DNA of 64,000 nucleotides from DASVVT01 sp036386415 (GTDB lineage Bacteria > Acidobacteriota > Blastocatellia > Pyrinomonadales > Pyrinomonadaceae), in contig DASVVT010000094.1 of the NCBI GenBank assembly GCA_036386415.1, positions 1 to 64,000 on the forward strand, in the 5' to 3' direction. The stretch's first letter is position 1. Every line of letters begins with the position of its first letter. Positions 17,171-26,700 of this stretch are shown in pieces. The translations under genes and the position numbers were made by a program. The notes beneath the pieces were generated by a model. It saw only the letters and a program-made list of their open reading frames with translations, searched no databases and was not told the origin of the DNA.

Positions 17171-18838
17171 ATGAAGAGTGGAAAACCTTTCAACATCATC
17201 TTGCCCGCACTGGCGATGCTGCTCGTCGCGCTCGCCGCGCTCGTGGGCGGCAACGCACAAGGCCCCGCGAGCCGCACGCAGATTACGATCCTCTCGACGA
17301 CAGATTTGCACGGCAACATCCTCCCCCTTGATTACTACACGAACAAGCCGGACGACGAACGGGGGCTTGCCAAGGTCGCGACCATCGTCAAGCAGGCGCG
17401 CCGCGAGAATCCCAATCTCCTGCTGCTGGATTCAGGCGACACGATACAGGGAACGCCGCTCGTCTACTATCACAACGCGAAGAACAACCAGCCGCCCGAT
17501 CCGATGATGCTCGCGATGAGCGCGCTCCGCTTTGACGCGATGGCAGTCGGCAACCACGATTACAACTTCGGGCTGAAGGTGCTCGCAAAGGCGCGCGGCG
17601 AAGCGAAGTTCCCCTGGATTTCGGCGAACACCTACCGGAAAGGCACAGACCAGACGTTTTATGATCCTTACGTCGTCAGGGAAGTGGGCGGCGTGCGCGT
17701 GGGGATTCTCGGCCTGACGACCCCAGGCATCCCCTACTGGGAGAACGCCGAGAATTACGCCGGACTGGAATTTCGCGAGCCCGTCTCTGAAGCGAAAAAG
17801 TGGGTGGGCGTCCTGCGGTTGAAAGAGCGGGTCGATCTGCTCGTCATCAGTATGCACATGGGGCTGGAAAGAGATTTACGAACGGGCGAGCTGCGTCCGG
17901 GGCTCGTGCCGAACGAGAATGCTGCGATCAGTATCGCAGAGCAAGTGCCCGGCGTGGATGCCATTCTGATGGGACACACGCATCGCGACGAGCCTTCGGT
18001 CTACATCAACGGCGTCCTCCTGACGCAAGCCTACAGATGGGGCTCGCGCGTGGCGCGCGTAGATGTCTACATGGAGAGAGAAGAGACGGGCGGGCGCTGG
18101 CGCATCGCGGCGCGTGCGGCGCGAACGATTCCGGTGGACGCACACGTCGAGCCGGATCAGGAAATCTCGAAACTCGTCGAGCCCTACGACCGCGAGACGC
18201 AAAGCTGGCTCGGGCGCATCATAGGGGAATCAACAGCGGAGCTTTCGGCCAGAGATGCGCGCTTTCGCGACACGGCCATCTTAGACCTCATTCAGCGCAT
18301 CCAGTTGGAGGCGGGCAAGGCCGACGTTTCGATGGCGGCCAGCTTCAACCCTCAGGCTCACATCCCGAAAGGCCCCGTCACCGTGCGCGACATCGCAGGG
18401 CTCTACGAGTACGAGAATACGCTCGTGGTGATCGAAGTGACGGGGCGGCAGTTGAAAGATGCCCTGGAACACTCTGCCAGGTACTTTCGCGCCTACGTGC
18501 CGAAGACGCCCGTCTCCGATCTCGTCGATGAAAAGATTCCCGGCTATAACTTCGATGTCGCCGAAGGCGTCCAGTATGAGCTGGACATCTCGAAGCCCAT
18601 GGGGCAGCGCATTCAAAACCTGCGCTTTCGCGGCCAGAGCATCAGCGCGACACAAAAGCTCCGGCTGGCGACAAATAATTATCGTGTCAACGGGGGCGGC
18701 GGCTATACGATGTACAAGGACGCGCCAGTCCTTTATCGTTCCGGCAAAGAGATACGCGAGCTAATCATCGAGTGGGTCGAGCGTCACAAGAGCATTCCGG
18801 CTGAGCCGACGAACAACTGGCGACTGCTACCCGGCTAA
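17171..18838 (+). CDS. Bifunctional 5'-nucleotidase/UDP-sugar hydrolase family
   Basis: 555 aa from the ATG at 17171, chosen because it gives a clean signal peptide (MKSGKPFNIILPALAMLLVA, cleavage near GNAQG); a GTG at 17126 adds 15 residues. The N-terminal metallophosphoesterase domain has TTDLHGN, LDSGDTIQGTP, GNHDYN and MGHTHRDE, all ligands for the two-metal centre. The C-terminal 5_nucleotid_C domain has the substrate-binding loop region (YEYENTLVVIEVTGRQLKDALEHS.. in part) and ATNNYRVNGGGGY. It hydrolyses nucleotides in the periplasm for salvage. Confidence 0.93.
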   Translation: MKSGKPFNIILPALAMLLVALAALVGGNAQGPASRTQITILSTTDLHGNILPLDYYTNKPDDERGLAKVATIVKQARRENPNLLLLDSGDTIQGTPLVYYHNAKNNQPPDPMMLAMSALRFDAMAVGNHDYNFGLKVLAKARGEAKFPWISANTYRKGTDQTFYDPYVVREVGGVRVGILGLTTPGIPYWENAENYAGLEFREPVSEAKKWVGVLRLKERVDLLVISMHMGLERDLRTGELRPGLVPNENAAISIAEQVPGVDAILMGHTHRDEPSVYINGVLLTQAYRWGSRVARVDVYMEREETGGRWRIAARAARTIPVDAHVEPDQEISKLVEPYDRETQSWLGRIIGESTAELSARDARFRDTAILDLIQRIQLEAGKADVSMAASFNPQAHIPKGPVTVRDIAGLYEYENTLVVIEVTGRQLKDALEHSARYFRAYVPKTPVSDLVDEKIPGYNFDVAEGVQYELDISKPMGQRIQNLRFRGQSISATQKLRLATNNYRVNGGGGYTMYKDAPVLYRSGKEIRELIIEWVERHKSIPAEPTNNWRLLPG

Positions 18839-18874
18839 AGCGAAACATGAGAGATTGGCGCAGGAGTAATGAAC

Positions 18875-18949
18875 GATCCACGAACACACACGAAGCGCCA
18901 CGAAGAAAACTCAAGCAGTTTCGTGCCATTTCGTGCGGCTTCGTGGATC
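18875..18949. repeat. Intergenic palindrome, TTCGTGNNGC decamer family, copy 2
   Basis: GATCCACGAA at 18875-18884 pairs with TTCGTGGATC at 18940-18949; internal units (ACACACGAAG, CGCCACGAAG; TTTCGTGCCA, TTTCGTGCGG) match imperfectly. Same outer ends and trailing GTCTC as the copy at 9659-9730. Confidence 0.8.
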
Positions 18950-19039
18950 GTCTCTTTTCATCTGTTCCAATGTCGTAAATTTTGATTTAGTTAGCGACTG
19001 AAACGACATTTGCCGCTCTGTTTGTCTCTGGTGCTTTTA

Positions 19040-19211
19040 AAGAGAGGGGCGGCAACCCGTAAGCGTGAGTCTTCGGGTTGCCGATCTGGGGGTACGGTGA
19101 GGTGGAACTGTCGGTTCGCAATTGCCGGTTATCCGGCGTCAGTTCCCAGGGCTTCATAAACTTTTTGCTTCGGCCAACCCTCGCTGGCAATCTTCCGGGA
19201 GAGCCGAAGCT
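19040..19211. other. Structured gene-free region
   Basis: Three stems are visible: CGGCAACCCG (19050-19059) with CGGGTTGCCG (19074-19083), GCCGG/CCGGC around 19128, and GCTTCGGC (19169-19176) with GCCGAAGC (19204-19211). The last hairpin begins at the stop codon of the 31-aa minus-strand ORF. It could be a terminator plus decayed sequence, or a small structured RNA. No known riboswitch pattern was matched. Confidence 0.35.
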
Positions 19212-19306
19212 TAGAACTGCGCGTAGGCGGAGACGACCGCTGACGCAAACGCCACCATCATAATAAGCATCAACATCACGAAGACTCTAAAAATTTCCTT
19301 TGACAT
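19211..19306 (-). CDS. 31-aa single-pass membrane or signal-peptide-like microprotein
   Basis: ATG at 19304-19306, with AAAGGTAAG just upstream; stop TAA at 19211-19213. The product starts MSKEIFRVFVMLMLIMMVAF and ends AYAQF: two charges, then a 20-residue hydrophobic core, then an AxA-like end. Either a genuine small membrane protein or the remaining signal peptide of a truncated gene. A hairpin starts exactly at the stop codon. Confidence 0.5.
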   Translation of the reverse strand: MSKEIFRVFVMLMLIMMVAFASAVVSAYAQF

Positions 19307-19713
19307 CACTTACCTTTTATCCTTCCGCTAATGGTCGAAACTGATCGACCTTTGAAATTCATTTGATTGAGAACCGGCCTCGCGGCCTCTTGAGACTCTT
19401 CTATTGCTACTGGCGTGCCATGACCTGTCGAGGTGGGGAGCGCCCACACTCATCAACCGGAAGTGGTTGGCTGTAAATGAGATTGCATATCTCAGGGGAG
19501 TTATGCCGGACGGGTGCGGGCGCGTTGCGCGAGAGCCGTGGACTATCCTATTGGATAGTTTATATATCTGGCCGGATATATCTGATGGCAAACTCGCACG
19601 GCTCCTCAAGGGTAGCCGCCGCTTAAAAAAGTTTGCCGACAGGGCAACACTCGCCGTACACTTGGCCTGGGCAACAGGATTTCAATAAGAGATTAGAGGG
19701 GCACTGCACGGGT
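19307..19713. promoter_or_regulatory. Leader region between the microprotein and the sigma54 activator
   Basis: About 400 nt upstream of the activator. An open frame at 19404-19688 has no family resemblance and I do not call it. A CCGGATATATC/GATATATC-rich stretch near 19555-19585 could hold a promoter. Nothing else recognised. Confidence 0.3.
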
Positions 19714-21585
19714 ATGAACCCAAGGCTGGTCGCTATCGCCGGGCCGTTGAAGGGAACGACCTTCCCGCTGACTGACGAAGAGGTCTCGGTTGGACGCGAA
19801 ACGTCCAACCGGCTCTGCATACGCGATCCGTCGATCTCCCGCCGTCACTGCATCATCAAAAAAGAGGGCGAGCATTTTAAGCTCACAGACCTGGAGAGCC
19901 TCAACAGCACCTTCGTCAACGGCATGCCGGTCAAGGAGCGTGCCCTCGAACACGGCGACGAGATCAAGTTCGGCAGCTCTCTGCTGCTCTTTCTTCTCAG
20001 CGATGACGAGCCCGTCAGAACATCCAGCAAGGTGGAGCTGGACGAAGGCGGGATGGTGACGGGCGATACGATCCGCGTCCGCATAGAGGATACTGTTTAC
20101 CAGATGGCGCGCGACCTCAGCGCGCTCATGAAGATCAGCACGAAGATCAACTCTATACGCGGGCTGGATGAGCTGCGGCAACAGCTTCTGGAACTGGTCT
20201 TTGAAGTCGTTCCGGCGCAGACCGGCGCTATCTTGCTGGCCGGTGAGGGCACGGAAGAGTTCGCCTCCGTTTTCGGTTGGGACAGGCATTCGGGAGCCAA
20301 TCGCACTGTGCGCGTCAGCCGCACCATCGTGCGCCAGGTCATGCAGGAGGGCGTCGCAGTCCTGGGCAACGACGTGATGGAAAATGAAGCCTTCGGCACA
20401 GCCCAGAGCTTGATCGCCTCCCAGGTTCGAGCGCTGCTCTGCGTGCCCCTGGTGCTCCGCGATAAGGTGCTCGGCGTCATCTACCTGGATACGAGCGACC
20501 CCGCCGCGCGCTTCGATAAAGATCATATACAGTTGCTGACGGCCATCGCTGGAATCGCGGCGGTCGCACTGGAGAATGCCAAGCATCTGGAATGGCTCGA
20601 AGGAGAGAACGAACGCTTGCGCGCAGACAGCCGCGTCGAGACCAGCATGGTCGGCGAGAGCCCGCGCATGCAGCAGATTTACCAGGTCATCGCCAAGGTC
20701 GCGCCCACCAGCGCGACCGTGCTGATCTGCGGCGAGTCCGGGACGGGCAAAGAGTTGGCCGCGCGAGCCATCCATGTCAACTCGGCGCGTGCCAACAAAC
20801 CTTTCGTCGCCGTCAACTGCGCGGCGATCACGGAGACCTTGCTTGAGAGCGAGCTGTTCGGCCACGAGAAGGGCGCTTTTACGGGGGCCATCGCGCTCAA
20901 GAAAGGGAGGTTTGAGATGGCCGACACCGGCACCATCTTTCTAGACGAGGTCGGAGAGATGTCCCCTTTGCTTCAAACCAAGTTGCTGCGCGTGTTGCAG
21001 GAGCGTGAGTTCGAGCGTGTCGGAGGCACGCGCACGATCAAGGTCGATATACGCCTCATCGCCGCCACCAATAAAGAGCTTGAGGAAGCCATCGAGCAGG
21101 GAACGTTTCGCCAGGACCTCTACTACCGTCTCAACGTCGTCCAGCTTTCGATGCCGCCTTTGAGAGAGCGGCGCGAGGACATTCCGATGCTCGCCAACTA
21201 TTTCACAGCTAATTACAGTAAGAAATGCAAGCGGCGAGTGTTAGGAATCTCTGAGGAGGCGCGGGCGCGGCTGGTCAGTTACGACTGGCCCGGCAACGTG
21301 AGGGAGCTGGAGAACGCCATCGAGCGCGCCGTCGTGCTCGGCACGACCGACTTCATCCTGCCCGAAGACCTGCCCGAAGCCGCCCTCGAAGCCGAGACGC
21401 CGTCGAGCGTGCCCAAGACGAAATATCACGAGGCCATCGCCGAGTCGAAAAAGCAACTGATCCTCAAAGCCGTCGAGCAGGCAAACGGCAACTACACGGG
21501 AGCGGCGCGACTTCTCGGCGTGCATCCCAACTACCTTCACCGTCTGATCCGCAACATGAATCTCAAGGCGGCGCTCAAGAAGTGA
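19714..21585 (+). CDS. FHA-GAF-AAA+ sigma54-dependent activator
   Basis: 623 aa from the ATG at 19714 (start of the FHA fold); an upstream in-frame GTG-like start would add 27 residues of non-conserved sequence. Domains in order: FHA (1-100, with VGRETSNRLCIRDPSISRRH as phosphothreonine-binding loop), GAF (about 150-305), AAA+ sigma54-interaction domain (Walker A GESGTGKE, the sigma54-contacting GAFTGA loop, Walker B GTIFLDEVGEM, arginine finger region), and a Fis-type HTH at the C-terminus (GNYTGAARLLGVHPNYLHRL). The FHA implies control by a Ser/Thr kinase, the GAF by a small ligand. It drives transcription from -24/-12 promoters; no such promoter was found nearby. Confidence 0.94.
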   Translation: MNPRLVAIAGPLKGTTFPLTDEEVSVGRETSNRLCIRDPSISRRHCIIKKEGEHFKLTDLESLNSTFVNGMPVKERALEHGDEIKFGSSLLLFLLSDDEPVRTSSKVELDEGGMVTGDTIRVRIEDTVYQMARDLSALMKISTKINSIRGLDELRQQLLELVFEVVPAQTGAILLAGEGTEEFASVFGWDRHSGANRTVRVSRTIVRQVMQEGVAVLGNDVMENEAFGTAQSLIASQVRALLCVPLVLRDKVLGVIYLDTSDPAARFDKDHIQLLTAIAGIAAVALENAKHLEWLEGENERLRADSRVETSMVGESPRMQQIYQVIAKVAPTSATVLICGESGTGKELAARAIHVNSARANKPFVAVNCAAITETLLESELFGHEKGAFTGAIALKKGRFEMADTGTIFLDEVGEMSPLLQTKLLRVLQEREFERVGGTRTIKVDIRLIAATNKELEEAIEQGTFRQDLYYRLNVVQLSMPPLRERREDIPMLANYFTANYSKKCKRRVLGISEEARARLVSYDWPGNVRELENAIERAVVLGTTDFILPEDLPEAALEAETPSSVPKTKYHEAIAESKKQLILKAVEQANGNYTGAARLLGVHPNYLHRLIRNMNLKAALKK

Positions 21586-21639
21586 GGCGGGACGGGAGGT
21601 GAGGGTTTCGCGTCCGAAATCCTCGCCCTCAGCGCCATC

Positions 21640-22398
21640 TTAATTCTGTCCGCCCTCTACCGGTTCGTCCTGCGTCTTGATTTCGGGGTGGAACGTCGCG
21701 CGCTCTTTCCAGCGGCGATACATCTCAAGGGAGAAGGCGAGCCAGAGGCCGCTCAGCAGGTACGCGCCGAGCGTGTCGCTGGGCCAGTGCGCTCCCAGGT
21801 AGACGCGCGACAGGCCGACGAGTGCGGCGGGGAGGACGGCGGCAGCGAGCGCCAGACGCCGCACCGTCGAGCCTCGCGGCAGAAGGGCGTAGGCGACGAA
21901 AAAGAGGAAGCCGAAATAGCAGACGTAGAAGGTGACGTGCCCCGATGGGAAACTCTCTGCTGAAGGGAAGACGGAGACACGCACCAGGTCGGAAACGGGG
22001 CGCGGACGCCCGATAGCCATCTTAAACACACGATTCACCAGCGCGCCGCCCCCTGCGCTTAAAATCAGTCCGGCCATCTCGCTGCGCCGTCCACGGATGA
22101 GGAAGAGTATGGCCGTGATGGTCGTCAGTATCCACGGCGTGACGCCGTTGCCGAAGAGCGAGACACCGATCATCAGCGTGTATAGACCGGGCAGCCTGGA
22201 GCTTTGCAGCGTGCGCGCGGCAGCCAGGTCCCAATCGAAATAGGCGTCAAAGTACGCGAAGACGGCGAGCACGGCGAATGCCGCCAGCGCGATGAAGTAG
22301 ATCGTTTCCGCCTGCCACAGCCGCCGCACGGCTCGCCAGCGCGACGTAGCGTGCGCCTTTGATTCGTTAGGTAGTACCTGATCCTGATTCGCATCTGT
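21640..22398 (-). CDS. PAP2-family membrane phosphatase
   Basis: 252 aa from the ATG at 22396-22398; a TTG at 22467 would add 23 residues that overlap the region upstream of the next gene. Six membrane helices and the three-part acid phosphatase signature: KMAIGRPRP, PSAESFPSGH and SRVYLGAHWPSD. Members dephosphorylate phosphatidate, undecaprenyl diphosphate or phosphatidylglycerol phosphate at the outer face of the membrane. A role in undecaprenyl-phosphate recycling or phospholipid synthesis is likely; a PgsA-like gene lies 11 kb away. Confidence 0.9.
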   Translation of the reverse strand, partial: TDANQDQVLPNESKAHATSRWRAVRRLWQAETIYFIALAAFAVLAVFAYFDAYFDWDLAAARTLQSSRLPGLYTLMIGVSLFGNGVTPWILTTITAILFLIRGRRSEMAGLILSAGGGALVNRVFKMAIGRPRPVSDLVRVSVFPSAESFPSGHVTFYVCYFGFLFFVAYALLPRGSTVRRLALAAAVLPAALVGLSRVYLGAHWPSDTLGAYLLSGLWLAFSLEMYRRWKERATFHPEIKTQDEPVEGGQN

Positions 22399-22580
22399 CA
22401 TAACTATCGCGCCGCCTACAGGGTCTACGGTAGCAGGCTTTCCTCTCTGTGCCCTATAATGGTTCAAGAATTTTCTCCCGAAAGATAGGCCATTAATAAT
22501 GATTGCCGCAAGCGGCGAGCCCGGCCTTGCAAGGACGCGCGGTGTCCCGCTTTGTCAGGCATGAGCCGGGAGCTTGTATT

Positions 22581-23609
22581 GTGTTAAGAGTCGAATATAG
22601 AGAAGGGCTGTACCTGCCCGATCTTGATCTCTGGCTGGACGCTGACGGGCCGCGCGAGCGCTGTGTCATCTCGCACGGCCATTCGGATCATATCGCGGAG
22701 CACCGTTCGATCATCGCCACGCCGGAAACGGCGCGCATCTTCCAGCACCGTCGCGGCGACGCACGGATGGAGACGCTCTCATATGGCGAGCGGCGCGATT
22801 ACGGTCGCTTTGCGCTGACCTTCTATCCGGCTGGACATTGCCTGGGGTCGGCGCAAATTTTAGTTGAAGCGGACGGCGAGCGCCTGGTCTACACGGGAGA
22901 CATCAAGCTGCGCCCCAACGTCGCGGCGGAATCGGCGGTCATCGTGCCCTGCGATACGCTGGTCATGGAATCCACTTTCGGTGATCCGCTCTATCGTTTC
23001 CCGCCCGATGTCGTGACCAATGCGCGCCTCTATGCGGCGGTTGATCGAGCGTTTTCGGATGACAGAGTGCCGGTCGTGTTGGCGTACGCGCTGGGCAAGG
23101 GGCAGGAGGCTTTGGAGCTGCTGCTGCGACGTGACTACCGCGTGACGCTGCACGGCTCAATATGGAACATGACGGAGATTTATCGCGAGTTGGGCGTAGA
23201 GTTCTCCGGGCCGTATGAAAAGTATGACCGCGAGCACCTGCGCGGGCGTGTCCTCATCACGCCTCCGGGTTGCCGCAAACAGCCGATGATTACCAACATC
23301 GAGCGGCGCTACGTGATTATGCTGACCGGCTGGGCGATGCATAGAAGCGCGCCCTATATGTACAGAAACGTCGATCTGATCCTGCCGCTTTCGGATCACG
23401 CGGACTTCGACGAGCTAATACACCTGGCGCGCGAATCCGGCGCGCAGCGGATCATCACCATGCACGGCGAGCCGAAGTTCGCCGCGCACCTCAGAGAACT
23501 CGGCCTCAACGCAGAGCACCTGGCACACCATCCAGGCTCCGAGTCCGCAAAGAAGCGCCCGCAGAAGAAGAAGGCAGCGACGGCTGTCGAGCGCTCCCTG
23601 TTCAATTGA
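22581..23609 (+). CDS. MBL-fold (beta-CASP-like) exonuclease / mRNA 3'-end-processing-like protein
   Basis: 342 aa from a GTG at 22581 with GGGAG upstream; the longer frame from 22503 adds residues unlike the family. Metal-binding motifs: SHGHSDH, GHCLGSAQ, VYTGDIKL, and near the C-terminus LPLSDHADFDEL and ITMHGEPKFA. The set is that of the bacterial ligase-associated DNA exonuclease/YSH1-like group, in which the enzyme often travels with ATP-dependent ligase and helicase genes in DNA repair; none of these is next to it here. The C-terminal 25 residues are lysine-rich (KKRPQKKKAA). Confidence 0.85.
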   Translation: MLRVEYREGLYLPDLDLWLDADGPRERCVISHGHSDHIAEHRSIIATPETARIFQHRRGDARMETLSYGERRDYGRFALTFYPAGHCLGSAQILVEADGERLVYTGDIKLRPNVAAESAVIVPCDTLVMESTFGDPLYRFPPDVVTNARLYAAVDRAFSDDRVPVVLAYALGKGQEALELLLRRDYRVTLHGSIWNMTEIYRELGVEFSGPYEKYDREHLRGRVLITPPGCRKQPMITNIERRYVIMLTGWAMHRSAPYMYRNVDLILPLSDHADFDELIHLARESGAQRIITMHGEPKFAAHLRELGLNAEHLAHHPGSESAKKRPQKKKAATAVERSLFN

Positions 23610-23615
23610 AGAAGG

Positions 23616-23765
23616 AGAAAGGAAGTAGACAGTAGCCAGTAGAAAAGAAAATCGGTTGATGCCTTTTCGTACCAGGCTTCTAAATCATCATAGACAGCAA
23701 AGCGTCACGCTGCGGCTCTCTTTTCTACTGGCTCCTGTCTACTGACTACTGTCTACTTCCTTCAT
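23616..23765. repeat. CAGTAGN heptamer palindrome, copy 2
   Basis: GGAAGTAGACAGTAG near 23621 faces CTACTGTCTACTTCC ending at 23760. The loop has the words AAAATCGGTTGA and GTCACGCTGCGGCT, which recur in the copy at 29647-29793, so the loop is part of the repeat. It fills the gap between two convergent genes. Confidence 0.88.
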
Positions 23766-26700
23766 CGTGTGACACTCCACGAGCCGACTTCATCAAAGCC
23801 CGTGCTGTATCCGGCGTCGTCTTCGATCCGCAGGTATTGCTTGTAGTCGTCCAATACCGCCGCATCCTCGAAGACGACGTTCCACGTAAGCTGCACGCTC
23901 GGCCCCTCCGGCCCCGAGCCATCCACCATCGCCCCTCCCAGGCGCAGCTTGACGAAGCGGTTCTCCAATATCTTGTTCGCCCCCGGCACGCCTTCTTCCC
24001 AAGTCCGCGTATCAGGATTGAAGAGACGCATCACCTTACGGTTCTGATCGAACTGCGCCCACAGCGCGATGCGCTCGCCCGTGCCTTGCGCGTTTGCCTT
24101 GCTGATCTTGAAGTCGATGGTGTGTATGTTTCGCCAGCCGTCAGGGTCAGAGCAGGTGGTCGTGAACAGTTGCGCCTCGCCTGCGCGGCTTGACCCTTCT
24201 GCGGGGTCGTTGACGCCGCTGTTGGGCGGCGTGTTCGAAGAGAGGCCGTCCCAGTCGCCAGAGAGCGGCGTATCTCCGGTCGCACCGAAATCAACGATCA
24301 GATTAGCCGCTGCCGTGTTGACATCGCGCAGGAAGAACTTATGGTTGCTGCTGCGAAACACTCCGATGGTGTCATCGCCGTCGCCATCCCAGTCGCCCGT
24401 GACGGGCACGTCGCCCGCGATGCCGAACTGGACGTTGATGTCAGCCCCGGCGTTCAGTTTGTTGCGCAGGAAGAACCTGTGCTGGCTCTCGCGATAGATG
24501 CCAATGGTGTCATCGCCGTCGCCGTCCCAATCGCCCGCCAGAGGTATGTCTCCGACCGCGCCAAAGGTGATTGTAAAGTCGGGCGGGCCGCCAGTGTTCC
24601 TGTTTCGCAGAAAGAACTTGCCCGCCGAGGGACGAAACACTCCGATAGTATCTTTGCCATCGCCGTCCCAATCACCGGCGACGGGCAGATCGCCCGCCTG
24701 ACCGAAGAGGATGATGGTCGTAGCCGAGCCGTCCGTTCGGTCGCTCAGGATGAACGCGCCGGTGGTGTTACCGGCGCGGAAGATGCCCGTGGTGTCTATG
24801 CCGTCACCGTTGAAATCGCCAGTGACGGGCAGGTCGCCCGCCTGATAGAAGTTAGGGCCGATGGTGATATCGGGCGCACCCGCCGTGTTGGAGTTACGGA
24901 GGCGAAAAGTTATATCTGACGGGCGGAATGTTCCGATGGTGTCGGCGTTGACTTCAGCGATCTTGGTGACGAAGCCGTCGAATCCAATTCCAACGGCTTG
25001 GCTCTTCTGGAAAGCACCCGGTGTGACAGGGAAGTTGTCCGAGGCGGTATTTCCTGTCACAAGGACGCTCCTTTTCGGGCCGAGAGCAATAGCATTACCA
25101 ATATCGAATTGATCGCCGCCGAGGAAACTGGAGAAGAGAATTTTTGGAGAAACGGAAGTCGAAGGGACAGCAGAAATCTTGACGACGAAGGTATCTATTT
25201 TGCCGCCATTGACCGACTGAAAAGCGTTAAGGATAGGAAAGTCGGTGGTTGACCTGGTTTCCCCCACGACATAGGCATTGCCCTGTGAATCAACAGCAAT
25301 GCCGTGCCCTTCATCGTCGTTACCGCCGCCTAAGAAACTTGAATAGAAGACGGCTGTGCCGTCGGCGTTCATCTTCGTGACGAAAGCTTCATCGTCAGCC
25401 AGCGTCGAATCGAACGGATTCTTGAGCGGGAAATCTGTGGATTTAGTTACACCTGTGATGTACGTCCGCTGCGCGGAATCGACCGCGACCGCTAATGCCT
25501 TGTCATCACTGCTTCCGCCCAGCAGGGTTGCATAGATCAGGGACGAATTGCCGCTCGCGGCGCAATCAAACTTGGCGACAAAAGCGCTGGAGCCGCCCGG
25601 ATCGCTTTTCTGAAATGGCGGAAGCGATGACGGGCTCTTGTCTGGAAATCTTTGCGCGAAGGCAGTCGTGCCCACGATGTAGGCGATGCCGAACTTATCT
25701 ACGGCAATGGCGAAAGCCTCATCATTCACGCCGACCGCACTGTGGCAACCGAAATAAGAGGAGTAGAGAAGCGAGGCAGCGCGCGTGCTGGCCGTCGGGT
25801 TGAACTTGGCGATGAAGGCGGAGAAGAACGGCCTTTGGACAGTTTGAAAGCCGTTTTTAATCGGCAGGTCGAAGCTTCCAGTCCCGCCTGTAACGTAGAC
25901 TTTGCCTGTGTTGTCCACCGCAATTCCCCGGCCTATATCTCGTATATCTTGATTGTTACGTGTTTGAGACCCGCCGAAGAAGGTCGAGTAAACGAGGTCA
26001 TCGCCGTCGGCGTTCAAGACCGTCACAAAAGCATCTAACAGACGCTTCGCCGTCTCTCCAGCAACCAGAAACCCGTTGGCCGTGATGGGGAAATTATTAA
26101 CATTAAGGTCGGGTTCTTCAGTGCCGGTTATTCCTGTAATACAGGCCAGGCCATCTTTGGTGACGGCAATGGCATTGCCTATGTCGGCAAATCTGCCGCC
26201 GATCTGAGTTGAGTAAACGAGAGCCGAGCCATCCGTAGTGAATTTCGTGACAAAGGCATCAGAAGGCCCACTGAGCGTGGCGTCAAAGGCATTCACGTCA
26301 GGAAAATCAATGGATTCGGTCTTGCCCGTGACGTAGGCGTTGCCTGCCGCATCCACTGCAATGCCATTGGCTTCTTCAACCCTGGTCCCGCCAAAGAAAG
26401 TGGAGAACTGCACCACCGGGTCAATTATTAAAGGCTTGCTCTGATCATAAGCCGCGACTTCAAAGCCGACCTGATGTTTGTCCTTGATGACGTAGTGGCC
26501 GGAAACCCTCTGCCTGACGCCGTCCGTCTCCTGGTAGATCGTGGGCGCATGCTGCACGACTTCTCCCGCTCCGGTTCGCAGCACGAGATTGCCTTTCGCG
26601 TCCAGCGAGAGGTCATCTGCGCCTTCAAAGTTAAGAGCGATTACCTTCGGGTCAGCGAAGGGGGAGACGATGAAGTCGTACTCAAGCTGACTCTGATTGC

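Noticed and set aside
19040..19211. Known riboswitch upstream of the microprotein or the sigma54 activator
   Set aside because: Stems are present but no conserved core of the c-di-GMP, SAM, TPP or cobalamin classes could be matched by eye.
19404..19688. 94-codon open frame upstream of the sigma54 activator
   Set aside because: No domain, no Shine-Dalgarno; likely leader sequence.
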